The notes beneath the pieces were generated by a model. It did not search any database, was not told the origin of the DNA, and saw nothing but the letters and a program-made list of their open reading frames with translations. A stretch of 64,000 nt of DNA from assembly GCF_932526225.1 (NCBI RefSeq), contig NC_064037.1, forward strand, positions 5,351,703 to 5,415,702. Reading direction: 5' to 3'. Source of the stretch: Nematostella vectensis (Eukaryota; Cnidaria; Anthozoa; Actiniaria; Edwardsiidae). The position numbers were made by a program, and so were the translations under genes. How positions within the stretch are numbered: position 1 is the first letter of the stretch; every line of letters begins with the position of its first letter. Shown here piece after piece: positions 32,081 through 41,660 of the stretch.

Positions 32081-34472
32081 TCTCTAGCCAAGCACCCCGA
32101 CCTCTTCGGACCCCAAGCCGCTTCGGACCGCCACTCGTACCCAGGCCTCTTGTGACGCCACTCTCCATACCTCGGATTTCGCTCCACGAGCTTCACACCA
32201 CTGGGCACCGCCTTTGCGTATATGGCATCTGTGCACACTCGGAGGACGTCTTCGCGAGGGAACCGCCTCAACATGCGTCGCAACGCTATGTTTGTGTACG
32301 CCAAGACGGAGGCCCTGATATGGTACCATTGTGAGCGCCAGACTCCGTATTTGTATTGGATCAGATGAGCCCCGTCGGCATGCTCGAAGTTAAGTAAGTG
32401 GTCGGTGCCCGCAAGGAGGTTTGTCAGATACGCGGGTTCTTCACGGTCGCGGACTACGATCGAGGACTCGTCGCCATGGCGAGCGCACTTGCCTACGAAA
32501 CGGACAGCGAGATCTCGACCCTGCGAGTCTTCGCCGCCGGGGCCGGAGTGGGGGAACTAGATGGAATCCTTTTTTCCGATGCTATACAACACCTCCCTCG
32601 CCGCGGCCATGGCGAGGTCACCCGAGTCTAGCAGGTCCTTGAGCTCTGGCGTGGTGATCCAGCCCTCGTTTTGTTCCAAGTGCTGCCCTACCCTCCCGGA
32701 AGTGTAGGGGTGGCAGGCCTCAGAGAACCCCCACTCGGTCAACTGAATGGCCCCGGTCAGTTGAAGAACCTCGCTCGATGGCCGTCCCGCAACATCCGCG
32801 ATACGATACACGTTCGTAGGGAAGCCGTATTTCCGTACCACATCAATGGCGTCCGAGGCGCCGCCGAAGACACTGTCCTCGCATCCTAGGTACGCCGCAC
32901 GCATGTCGATGTGCGCATGAGGCCGCGCCCCTAAGTTTTCCCTGTTATTCCACACCTTGGACTCAACCTGCGCCGCTCGCCAGACGTTCCTGTATCTAAG
33001 AGGCGTTGGCCTGATGTTTTCTCTTTGGGTCCACTTCTTGAAGCGATACCCTATTGCGCCGCCCATCGAGTGCGTAGCTTCGATGTACTCTTGGTAGGCC
33101 GGGTGATCATCAGGGAGCCATTGAGGATCATGTCCAGTCTCGTCTGTAAAGGCCCTGTCGATAGCCCACCCGTCTTGTCCCGATCCGTACAGTTTGCCTT
33201 CGTTTGTGACTATAACACGCCCACACAGCCAGACCCTCGTGCTTCTGGGGATCGCCCTGTTTATGAAGCGGATTAGCACCTCTCGCACCTTCACCTCGTG
33301 CGTTTTTGCGGCGGCACTGGTAGCGCGGGGCGCTGCCTCTCCCTGACATAACGAACGAAGCTCCCTCTCAGCCTCGAAGTCTAGGCCGTGGACGCTTGCG
33401 ATCGCAGGTGGTTTAGTCGGAAGCTCCGCCCAGGCGTGGTTATTGTGGCAAGGGATGCGGATTTGTGTGTACCCCCTCTCGTACTTCCCCGAGTCCCACA
33501 GGACGTTGCCCAGGGCGTCCACGGCTACCAGCTTTATCCCGAGCTTCTTTTCCATCTCAAAGAGGTCTTCTTTGGTGCACCCCGTGGTGGCCAGCTTCTT
33601 GTCGAATCGCTCGAGGATCTTGCCTCGTGTCTTGGTTAGACCAAGGGAGCGCGAGGTGCCGCGATTCCTCAAGAAGTCGGCAACATAGCTCACAACACAG
33701 TTAACGAAGGCGTCACTCCCCTCTCGCACAAACATTGGCCCAGGCTCACCATTTTGCTCAGGTAAAGGGCGAAGCTCGTATCTCACGTTGACGAGGTACT
33801 CTCGCCCCTTCTCCCAAATACCCGCATAGATGCCTTCCAGGGCGCCGACTGCGATTTGCCCCCCCCCCCCCTTTTGACTAACAACCCACCGATCTTGTGC
33901 TCCGAGCGCCCTTCCTCCTCTGTGATTGTCGCCAATGGCTCTGCGGGGGCCTTACCAACGACCGTGAAGAGCCTGTACCGCCGGTCGGGGTCTATCATCT
34001 CGAGCACCAGCGGAAGCACTGCGTTCACCCGCAGAGACTCTCGCTCGTGCGAGACCCACCACACCGAGCCGTCGTCATTAATATCAGGCCCCCGCACAAC
34101 CGGCTTTAGAGCAATGACACCTGTTCCACCAAGGTCTCGTATCTCCTGGTAAACACTGGCGCTTACGTCTTGGCCCCGCAGAGTGGCATCCACGCTTGGG
34201 AACCGAAGATGGGCGCCACCAACGAAGAGAGAGTAGTACTTCTCGGGGTCTAAGCTCTTTGGGCCCTCATGCCGCCGTCCCGGCTGCAGAGGGTCGAACT
34301 CGCGGCAGACCTCCTCCGTCCACGCCTTCTCCGGTACGAGCGGCTTAAGCAGCCTGTGTTTGACACCGCCGGGGATGTCCTCGTCCAGGATGTTTTGCAC
34401 CAGCCCTGCCAGTACGGCGGGCGCCTCTTTGTCACGCATGCTATCGAGAATCTCCTCTATATAAGCGTCCAT
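32081..34472 (-). pseudogene. Family B-like DNA polymerase domain of the replication gene
   Basis: The likely start is the ATG at 34472 (MDAYIEEILDSM). The upstream in-frame ATG at 34505 lies in the direct repeats. The N-terminal 400 residues are not recognised. Palm motifs: HIDMRAAYLGC (A) near 32900, RASVLAYTNI (B) near 32300 and RVCTDAIYAK (C) near 32230. Motif C has TD where most family B enzymes have DTD, so this is a divergent group. Breaks: a frame change in a G run (33857-33869, minus strand), and at least one more between about 32565 and 32490, where three frames carry pieces of the coding sequence. It would copy the element's own DNA, probably with protein priming if it behaves like Polintons; this last point is unproven. 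Confidence 0.72.
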
Positions 34473-34489
34473 TTTTGGGTATACCCTGT

Positions 34490-34725
34490 GCCACCCAATC
34501 TCCAACTGCCCGTATCACAACCGGCGGGATGAGTGCCCGGGTATGACCCGCGCCACCCAATCTCTAATTGCCCGTACCGCAGCCGGTGGGACGAGGGTTT
34601 GGGTGCGCAAGGCGCACCCAAACCCTGACCACCCGACTCGCGGGCCGCGGTGTCGGACAGGGCGTCTGGGTGTGCATTGTGCCACCCAGTATCAATTGCC
34701 CGTGCCGCGGGCCGCGATGTCAGAC
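34490..34725. repeat. Three direct repeats (about 45 bp) upstream of the polymerase gene
   Basis: Copies starting near 34490, 34552 and 34679 share gccaccca(a/g)t, an AATTGCCCGT-like middle and a GC-rich end (cgcagccgg). They lie between the polymerase gene and the Cys-rich gene, suggesting replication-initiator or transcription-factor sites. Confidence 0.6.
34595..34625. other. Perfect 14 bp stem hairpin
   Basis: GGGTTTGGGTGCGC, a three-base AAG spacer, then its exact complement. It is embedded in the direct-repeat region. It could be an origin hairpin or terminator, but only the symmetry is seen. Confidence 0.8.
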
Positions 34726-35030
34726 AGGACAAGTGCGAACCATTTCCGAGCGCGCCTCTCGACGCCACGCATCCTTTGCCCTACACGATTCGCTCCGCAG
34801 GGGCGACACAACCGCGTCTCCAACCGAGTCCCTACGCCGCAGATCTTGCACGGCACGGCGAGGGGGATGCCCATACGGAGCCTTTGGAGGTGCACCTTGC
34901 AGTAGGTGTCCATGCACCTTCGGCCGTACGTGTTTGCGTGGCCGGCCTTCAGCCACCCGCAGTAATCCCTTCCGTACCTCATCCTTCGAACGCTCGGTAT
35001 ACCACAGGACAGACGGATGTTTAATTGCAA
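34692..35030 (-). CDS. Small cysteine-rich, probably zinc-binding protein
   Basis: 112 residues, basic. Cys spacing suggests two zinc sites: C-x13-C-x4-C-x2-H (CGWLKAGHANTYGRRCMDTY then CKVH) and C-x2-C-x9-C-x2-C (CKICGVGTRLETRLCRPCG). A basic C-terminus (GVERRARKWFALVLSD) follows. It lies upstream of and in line with the polymerase gene, separated by the direct repeats. A DNA-binding replication accessory or transcription factor is plausible. I do not recognise a named family, although the ordered Cys pattern makes chance coding unlikely. Confidence 0.55.
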   Translation of the reverse strand: MQLNIRLSCGIPSVRRMRYGRDYCGWLKAGHANTYGRRCMDTYCKVHLQRLRMGIPLAVPCKICGVGTRLETRLCRPCGANRVGQRMRGVERRARKWFALVLSDIAARGTGN

Positions 35031-35160
35031 GTCCTTGGGGGTCCTAATTAACTATTCATGTACGCCGACCTGTAGCCGCCCGCAGTAATCTGTTCCGCGC
35101 TTCACCCTTCGAACGCTCGGTATACCACAGGACAGACGAATGTCTAATTGCAAGGCCAAC
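34955..35160. repeat. Duplicated 80 bp block at the element's right end
   Basis: About 34961-35041 and 35078-35157 match closely (cttcgaacgctcggtatacc, then ccacaggacagacg). The second copy lies upstream of the Cys-rich gene start, so it duplicates that gene's first codons and leader. Confidence 0.7.
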
Positions 35161-35169
35161 GCCTAATTA

Positions 35170-35380
35170 GTCATTCATGCTCGCGAAACACCTGCAGCCC
35201 TAATCGATTCATGCACGCGAAACACCTGCAGCCCTAATTATTATTCATACACGCGAAACACCTGCAGCCATGTTCGCGAAATCTATTTTGCCTACATTAG
35301 CTTTTGCCGATTGTTTATGTACGTGAAATCGTTTTAGCCTACATCAGCTTTTGCCGATTGTTTATGTACGTTCTGCCCGA
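35170..35380. repeat. Iteron-like direct repeats
   Basis: Three copies of cgcgaaacacctgcagcc (near 35182, 35215 and 35252) are followed by two copies of a unit of about 46 bp containing agcttttgccgattgttta (near 35298 and 35346). They occupy the terminal region, where a replication origin or integrase/terminal-protein sites would be expected. Confidence 0.7.
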
Positions 35381-35396
35381 TATATGGAGACGGGGC

Positions 35397-35429
35397 TGGG
35401 AGGCCCGGAGGGGCGATTCGCGCCTCCCA
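35397..35429. other. Hairpin at the right edge of the virus-like element
   Basis: TGGGAGGC and GCCTCCCA form an 8 bp stem around a 17-base loop, close to where GC content falls back to host level. It may be part of the terminal repeat. Its partner at the left end is missing because that end is truncated. Confidence 0.5.
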
Positions 35430-35882
35430 GGCCGTTTCACTGAAACTACCCGGTCCCCCCCCAGAGAGTATCATGTTCATTTATTTCAGTTACAAACAAG
35501 GAGTCTTAGACTCAAACCATTTGGGTGGTAAGCCTGTGATGTGTTTTATCATTATTAAAGCAAGAAGTTATTTTTAGGGCAGAAATTATAGCCTCTTGAT
35601 GTATATGTATATATTTTTGCTTTACCATTTACTATTTTTACACAGAGACCCCTAAAGAATCAGAAAAATAATATGATAATAAAATAAAAAAATTCACATC
35701 AATACAATATAAAACAATGATCTTTATTGTACATCATATCATAAGCTCTGCTTAATTAATGTACTATTCTTTGACTTATTTCTAGAAAATCTTGGACTGC
35801 ATTGATTTTTTTTTAATACAAAGCACATGTTTGGAGTTTTAACACTTGGTTTTTAACAAGATTAAAATGGGTGATAGTGTTT

Positions 35883-36300
35883 TCAATTTTCAAAAAGTTC
35901 ATTGATAATATCCATTATAGCAACAGAATGTTCTTCGTCCCAGATTGTTAGGCTCTCACAAATCTCTTTGCTGGACCTAAAGTACTCACAATTTTCAATT
36001 ACAGCATTTAATTCGAATTTTTTGCTAGCCTTCGCTAGCACCCCTGCTTTGATCTTTCGATTCTTGAGAATTCCAAGTTGGTCATTGATGAGAGAATAGA
36101 GGGGCGACACAACAATAATAATACTATCATTTGTGAGGCCTCGCTTGAAGTCATACATGGCTGGTAGAATGTGAAATATTACCGACTTCCCGTAGCCTGT
36201 GGGTAGTACACCAATGCCATCTCTGCCTGTATAGCTTAGTTCCAGCAGATTAATCTGTTTCACAAGTTTTCGTAACCAGAAGCATCTAATGCGAAGCGGA
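35883..36300 (-). pseudogene. RecQ-like helicase N-terminal fragment
   Basis: The minus frame shows the DEAD-type start of a RecQ-like helicase: GVLPTGYGKSVIF (Walker A) near 36190 and VVSPLYSLINDQ (motif Ia) near 36095. Then an unrelated-looking tail ends at 35883 without the DEAH box or later motifs. The frame is open upstream of its first ATG, towards 36310. Such truncated RecQ-like copies are common in cnidarian transposon-rich DNA; a transposed fragment is likelier than a gene. Confidence 0.65.
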
Positions 36301-37581
36301 GAGCATGGAAAAACAAATTCATGATTAGAAGAGCTGCTTACTATCTAAACAATATTTAGCGCGCGCCGTTTTATATATACACACATGGGGTGTTTTCTCT
36401 GCGGGACGACACATCAAATAAGTTGGCGTGTTTTTTCGATCCTGTATTGTATTTGCGAAAGCTTGGAGAAAACAGAACATTGGCAAGGATCGAAACCCAC
36501 CAATTACATTGCTACTCAAATGTACTGAGCAACTGAAAACCCACTGTAGTGCGCGAATCCTCAATCTATGTTTACGCAGGGGTCTGACTTGAACGGGGAA
36601 CTTTTCGATTGGACATTTTATAACTAAAACACCTATGATTGGTACTTTTTTGATCCGATACTTGCGTATAAATAGCACTTTGGCGCCAATTTCATAAGTT
36701 GGAAGCTTGTAGCCGCTATAGGCAGAGTTCGTGCGGTTTCATCTGTATCTTGGTAAGTGCGGCGAGTACTATAAATCTATTTAGCGATGGATTACGAGGG
36801 AAAAGAACAGAACAAACGTCTGAAGGAGTTTTCACCACCTTATCAAACGTCTAAAAAGGCTGGTACTCTTCGTCAATCTGTTTTTTGTTGGTCAGCCCGT
36901 TCACTTGATTTCGAGGAATCGAATGGGAGCACGTCAACAACTAGGAGTTCACCCGCTATGTCTACACGCACACCCGCGTGTAGACACCCGCGGAAGAGGT
37001 AAATGATTTTTAAATAGATCAGAGTAGGATAGCACCCTGTAGGGAATTTTTTTTCTGATGAAAAAAAAAAACAACGCCCGCGAATCTAAACACGTGTGGC
37101 GGCTTGTCATTGTTGGCTTTTTGGAAGTAATCCCCCCAAATCGTTTTTTTCAATTGGAAGTAGTGGAGTACACAAGCATAATTAGATTGATGCGTAGAGT
37201 GATTTATAATTAGATTTTGGCGTTAAGAATAAGAGAATGATAGAGTAAATTTGTGGGGCCAAAACAGTTGGGTGTTGCCCCACATGCTTACACTTGTAGT
37301 GAAGACTAATTGTCTTCGCCAAATTTTACCGCAGTAGGGTAGCGGCTTTGGCACAGGGGCGGTGGACTGGTCGAAAAAAATGGGGGTGGAAGTGTGGGCC
37401 GGGGGGAGTTAAAACAATTGAAATGGTATAATATTGTCTTTATCAAGCAATCCCAAGCAACGTAAACCGTGCCCGATAGTGTAAAGAAATTTTTGTGTGT
37501 GTGTGTGGGGGGGGGGGGGGGGGTTAAGCACCCCCCCTGTGACATGAACATGATTGTATATGATAAATTTGATTTTTAAAA
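36301..37581. other. Mostly non-coding; one possible short exon
   Basis: A frame 36787-36999 starts MDYEGKEQNKRLKE and ends at a reasonable donor (aag|gtaaat). A possible 5' exon donor (ttg|gtaagt) lies near 36752. No downstream exon could be tied to it and no family was recognised, so this is only a hint of a gene start. The rest is AT-rich, with a G run at 37508-37523 and nothing else recognised. Confidence 0.3.
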
Positions 37582-37905
37582 ATGATAATCAGAAAAACAA
37601 ACAAGACAGAGAAGGCCATGGTCAGAGCCTCTAAGGCAGCAGCTGGCGTCAAGGACATTTTGGATAACTTTGACCAAAAAATCCACCTACACAACTCTTC
37701 TCACCATTCCACTGTGAGTTCGGAAGCAGACGAGCAAGGGATGGTCCGCGATTTGAGAAAACTTCGGCCATTTCAGCCAGTTCATGCAAGAGCCCATAGC
37801 CATTTCAAGGATATCCAGATCACACCACTTGCAGATCTGGATATGGATTCTCTTAATGGATGGATCTGCAAGCACAAGAAACAGCTAGGCATGGGACTTC
37901 CTTGA
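37582..37905 (+). CDS. Hypothetical 107-residue protein, possibly transposon-derived
   Basis: Open frame with MVRDLRKLRPFQPVHARAHS and LADLDMDSLNGWICKHKKQ. The pattern D-x-RPF ... H ... F ... W resembles short conserved blocks in transposon-associated proteins, but I cannot name the family. There is no splice context and no neighbour in the same orientation. It may be a fragment. Confidence 0.3.
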   Translation: MIIRKTNKTEKAMVRASKAAAGVKDILDNFDQKIHLHNSSHHSTVSSEADEQGMVRDLRKLRPFQPVHARAHSHFKDIQITPLADLDMDSLNGWICKHKKQLGMGLP

Positions 37906-39029
37906 ACACTCTCAGACAAAACTCAACACCTCTTCAGGAGCCATATCGAGAAAACAAAACAAAGGCTCTTCAACAACCCATGCATATCATCTTGAAGTCT
38001 TATTCGTTTATTCCCTATATGGTAACTACAAGGGAGGGGGCACACACACAAAAAAATACCAAGAAAAAATATCAAATAAGTACTTTTAGCCTTCCTGGAT
38101 TAAATGGAATTGCAAAAGCCGTAAATAATCACATTTTGATGTTTATAACGAAAGATGCTTCGGTTTTCTAACGGCTATAAACATATGACGGGAAAACAGT
38201 AGATCGTGTACTTACAAATCCCCTTGCTCTGTGAAATTTCGTCTGGGTTCTTTTTTTGCCAGTTAGTTATACGGTGGAAGTGGTTTATCCATATTTTGCT
38301 CTTTTTTACGACGGCAGGGAGCGAGGAGCGGCAACAATACCGACATGAAATAAACTAAAAGCCAAGCCTGTTTTGTCAGCTTTGCTTGTAAGGGACCTTG
38401 ACATGAAAAAAAAAATAAGTAAAGTTCAGATGTTCGATGAAACTTGCCTAAATCAACGACGTACAATTTTGAGTTTCAGGATGTCTTAGATTTAATCATT
38501 TCAGAAACGTAGCATTTTAACCTCCTTCCACGACTTCGTTTATCCCTTGCCGTCCGCCATATTGGATCTTTGTACATACTTGAAATACCCTAGAGTCGGT
38601 CTACCTGTGGCTAGATGCCATATTGAAAATTACCCAGAAGAAACCAGTAAGACGTGACTATACCGCGCGTGTAAAAATATTCGAGTTGTTCAATTTATAA
38701 AGACTATACTTAAAAGTTTTCCAAGCCCAAAATGCGGTCTTCTTTTATAAAAAATGCCAAATCTGATACAATAACTGATCAATATCCCCATCCCTCCCTC
38801 CCTTATCAAATCCTCTACTCGCCTGTCAACGAAAACCTTCAATATTTGGTGTGTTGAAGTATATTCCGAAGAACGGTTCCAAATGTGTCAAAGTAAATAG
38901 AAAAGGAAATTGTAATAAGAAACTCCAAAACTCAATAAAAATAAGCAATACCATAGGTAATATTTTTCAAACAAAGAAATTGTAATTCAAAAAGCTTAAG
39001 ATTTTCTTTGAAATATATGTTTTTTCAGC
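37906..39029. other. Non-coding, likely 5' region or intron of the PRRT4-like gene
   Basis: AT-rich with no recognised exon or repeat. It ends in a clean acceptor (gttttttcag) directly before the PRRT4-like start codon, implying an upstream untranslated exon that I could not place. Confidence 0.4.
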
Positions 39030-40151
39030 ATGAGCGAACCTGAGCCATCATCGCCTCGGCCCGAGCGGACTCCGATTCCCGAACGCTCACCGACCGCTGA
39101 ACCCGAATGGACAGGGAACTCTAAAGCCGAGCCGATACCTGATTGGACAAATGCGACCGCTACATGGCTTGGCGCGTGGGAAGTTCACTGGATTGGCCTG
39201 GGCGCCATGTTTACCCTGCTGACCCTATATGCTGCATTCTACATAATCACAATGATGCGTGTGAAACAAAAAAGGCGACGAATTTTTTCTATTTTCGTTA
39301 GTTCCATGCTCCTGGTTTTTGGGATCTCTCGTGCGATGTTTCTTTTCATCAATCCTTACGAGTCTCCGCAATGCTACATCCTCCCATCATGCCCGGCGTT
39401 ATTAACCAGGATCCTTTTCGGGATTGGTCTACCTTGTTTAACCGCTGCGTTCTTATTCATTCAGTTAGTATTTCTGCAAGTCGTGGAGATGAGGCTCTGT
39501 CCGAGCAGAGTTCAAAGCTGGAAGTTCCTCCTTGGGATTATAATCACCCATTTTTCGCTCGCGATTGTCACGGAAATTATTATCTTTATATTTGCAGACT
39601 GGAAATCACTCAGCATCGCCTGCCAAGCGTTTTTCATAGTTTTTAGCCTCGCTCTCAGCTCTTCCTTCGTCTATACGGGGACTACAATTATACGTCACGT
39701 GCAAAATAGCTCCCGCGATGTCGGTAGCATTGGTCAGCGAATTGACACCGAAGCGCATGCGCATGGTGGAAAGACAAGCCTGACTAAACTTGTGCGAATA
39801 ACTTTTTTGGTGGCAGCGCTGGGATTGGTTAGCTGTGCTCTGCAGATTTATTCCATATTTGCAGTGTACGATATTTATAAGAATGATTCTCCCCAGCCAT
39901 GGCCTTGGTGGGCCTTTCAAACGCTTTTTCGCTGCGTTGAACTCGCCTCTGGCTGCACCATGGAATATGTGAGCCCGCGACAGACTGGTAATTTAAAATC
40001 AATTATTTGCTGTGCGCATGACCAGGAGAAAGCAGTGTTTTATTACACAGACATTGAGAATAGTGAGAACGCTGTGACTATTCAAAACAATGGTTTGTAT
40101 AATACGTCACAAGGTATATCACTAGGACAAAGAAAAATTGATAGGGTCTGA
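39030..40151 (+). CDS. Seven-transmembrane protein, PRRT3/PRRT4-like
   Basis: 373 residues in one exon. The first 40 residues are Pro/Glu/Ser-rich (SPRPERTPIPERSP). Then seven hydrophobic segments start near WIGLGAMFTLLT, FSIFVSSMLLVFG, LFGIGLPCLTAAF, LGIIITHFSLAIV, AFFIVFSLALSSS, FLVAALGLVSCAL and WWAFQTLFRCVEL. The WEVHWIGLGAMF entry to the first span and the ELASGCTMEY last span match proline-rich transmembrane protein 3/4 relatives, which are plasma-membrane proteins of unknown function. The hydrophilic tail ends at RKIDRV. The ATG directly follows a 3' splice site, and an AATAAA-like signal is just after the stop (40153). It is intact and is one of the few ordinary genes in the window. 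Confidence 0.78.
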   Translation: MSEPEPSSPRPERTPIPERSPTAEPEWTGNSKAEPIPDWTNATATWLGAWEVHWIGLGAMFTLLTLYAAFYIITMMRVKQKRRRIFSIFVSSMLLVFGISRAMFLFINPYESPQCYILPSCPALLTRILFGIGLPCLTAAFLFIQLVFLQVVEMRLCPSRVQSWKFLLGIIITHFSLAIVTEIIIFIFADWKSLSIACQAFFIVFSLALSSSFVYTGTTIIRHVQNSSRDVGSIGQRIDTEAHAHGGKTSLTKLVRITFLVAALGLVSCALQIYSIFAVYDIYKNDSPQPWPWWAFQTLFRCVELASGCTMEYVSPRQTGNLKSIICCAHDQEKAVFYYTDIENSENAVTIQNNGLYNTSQGISLGQRKIDRV

Positions 40152-41099
40152 AAATAAAACAAACAAGGAAAATATACCTACTCAACTCTACACATACAAC
40201 CAGCATGAAAAAGATAATGGCGAATGAAAGTCTGAACTGGTGGAACAAGCCACTCCTATTCAAAGAATGACGGGTGTTTCCCGGACATTTTCGTGAAATC
40301 AACTTTGCAAAGCAAAAATAAAAACAAACAAAACGAGAACTGATGACCCGCAAAAAGTAGACGAGGTGCGTTCATTTGCGGCCGTAAAAGTGTAATTATT
40401 GACATTGAATTTTTATATGTATTTTATCCCTCCATCTCCTATTCATCAGTTCCAATGTTGTAAACGGAGGAGTTCCACAATGCGTGTATTAGTAAGACAG
40501 CGTTCTAGGAACAGATTCTAGGAACACCAGAATGCCTGAGGTGTGCACGATGCTCGGGGTGAGAACTTCAAAAAAGTTCTGGAACGAAGATCTCATTCTT
40601 TCCGAATAACCTCTGGTGGACAAGTAAGACTGATCGCGACCCCCGTTTTCAAAACACGATTTGTTTTGGTTTTCTGTTTCGTCAGTAAAACCATTCTGGG
40701 CCAATCAGAGTCTCGCTTTGTGCACTTCCCTTGGCCATCCTCTGGACGTAAACCAAACACTGACAGTGTTGCGACAGAAAGCCAGGCAACTGCACTAGGC
40801 GAGAGATGGCAAGAATCTGATTGGCTTAGAATATATTGACTGGCAGACTAGAAAATCCTGAAAGAAAAACAAATCAATGTTTTGACAATAAGGCGTCGCG
40901 ATACAACGGATTCGACAGTAAGACCGCATCAATCGAGATGCCTCTTATTTAACAAATCAACCCACTTTTCAAATAATGGAAATAACACTTAAGTGTTTCC
41001 ATTTCCTAGAATTACCAGGGGCTTTAAAAAACCCAGGCCTTTGCAGTCAATTGGACCTGCACGGCAAGCAGGGGAGGGGTAAAGGGCGGCTGTGACACC
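40152..41099. other. Intergenic, nothing recognised
   Basis: The 3' flank of the PRRT4-like gene followed by AT-rich DNA. No exon, RNA or clear repeat was seen. Confidence 0.4.
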
Positions 41100-41235
41100 G
41101 TATGGGTCACCGAGGATGAACGGTTTCACACAGGACATGGGTCACCGAGGGGTGTGGATCACCGAGGGTGTGGGTCACCAAGGGGTGTGGGTCACCGAGG
41201 GGTTTGGGTCACTGAGGATGAACAGTTTCACGAGT
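41100..41235. repeat. Short minisatellite gggtcaccgagg
   Basis: Six to seven imperfect copies of an 18-20 bp unit (gggtcaccgaggggtgt). The outermost units carry a longer gatgaacrgtttcac variant on both sides. Confidence 0.75.
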
Positions 41236-41492
41236 TGTCATCCCATTAAGACTTTTGATTTTAGAATTTGTTACTGATAACGTTTCTATTCTGGTTTTGT
41301 GTTTGTGTTCTTCCACACAAGGAAACAAAAATATATATATTGCTAAAGTCCGCTTATGACCAGATTTAGACCTGTATTTTCAAGCTTCTATTAACTCCGA
41401 GTCCTTCCTACATCTTCAATGTATACTTCAAGTGCATAATCTATTTAATTAGTGAATTTGGGCGTGTGAATTATGGCATTTAAAACATCGTT

Positions 41493-41583
41493 TTTACTTC
41501 CGCCATTGTTCTGGTGTGATCTCTCTTGAGCCCGCGAAAAGGATGCGGTTTCTCACCTCCTACGTCACATACTCAATACGCTT
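41493..41583 (+). promoter_or_regulatory. Left inverted flank shared with the THAP gene promoter
   Basis: TTTACTTCCGCCATTG at 41493-41508 and ACGTCACATACTCAATACGC (plus TT) at 41562-41583. The second is the exact reverse complement of 44641-44662 over 22 bases; the first matches 44739-44754 at 15 of 16. It contains a CRE-like ACGTCA. It lies just upstream of the P2RX7-domain gene, so it is either a promoter module or a terminal inverted repeat. Confidence 0.75.
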
Positions 41584-41660
41584 CGCGAGCTCAGACGCCG
41601 CTTCTAGTTGAAAATACTCAAGAATTTCTTTTATCTCGACACTTTCCGAACTAAAGTCTT

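Larger units (their letters stand above)
26236..35470. mobile_element. GC-rich virus-like element with integrase, capsid/ATPase remnant and PolB-helicase-HNH gene
   Basis: Base composition jumps from AT-rich host DNA to GC-rich sequence at about 26236 and falls back by about 35500. Genes are closely packed and intronless: one leftward gene at the left edge, six rightward genes ending with a retroviral-type integrase, then a convergent replication gene and a small Cys-rich gene on the minus strand. Integrase plus family B polymerase plus packaging ATPase is the hallmark set of Polinton/Maverick and adinto-like elements. The polymerase here is fused to a helicase and an HNH nuclease, unlike a standard Polinton. 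The left end is truncated inside a gene. No matching terminal inverted repeats or TSD could be found. Several disabling mutations make this a dead copy. Confidence 0.8.

Noticed and set aside
26236-35470. Bacterial contamination as the source of the GC-rich block
   Set aside because: Polinton-like integrase and gene order, reading frames crossing into host sequence at the left junction, and eukaryotic-type decay argue for a resident element; read-through of the junctions would settle it.
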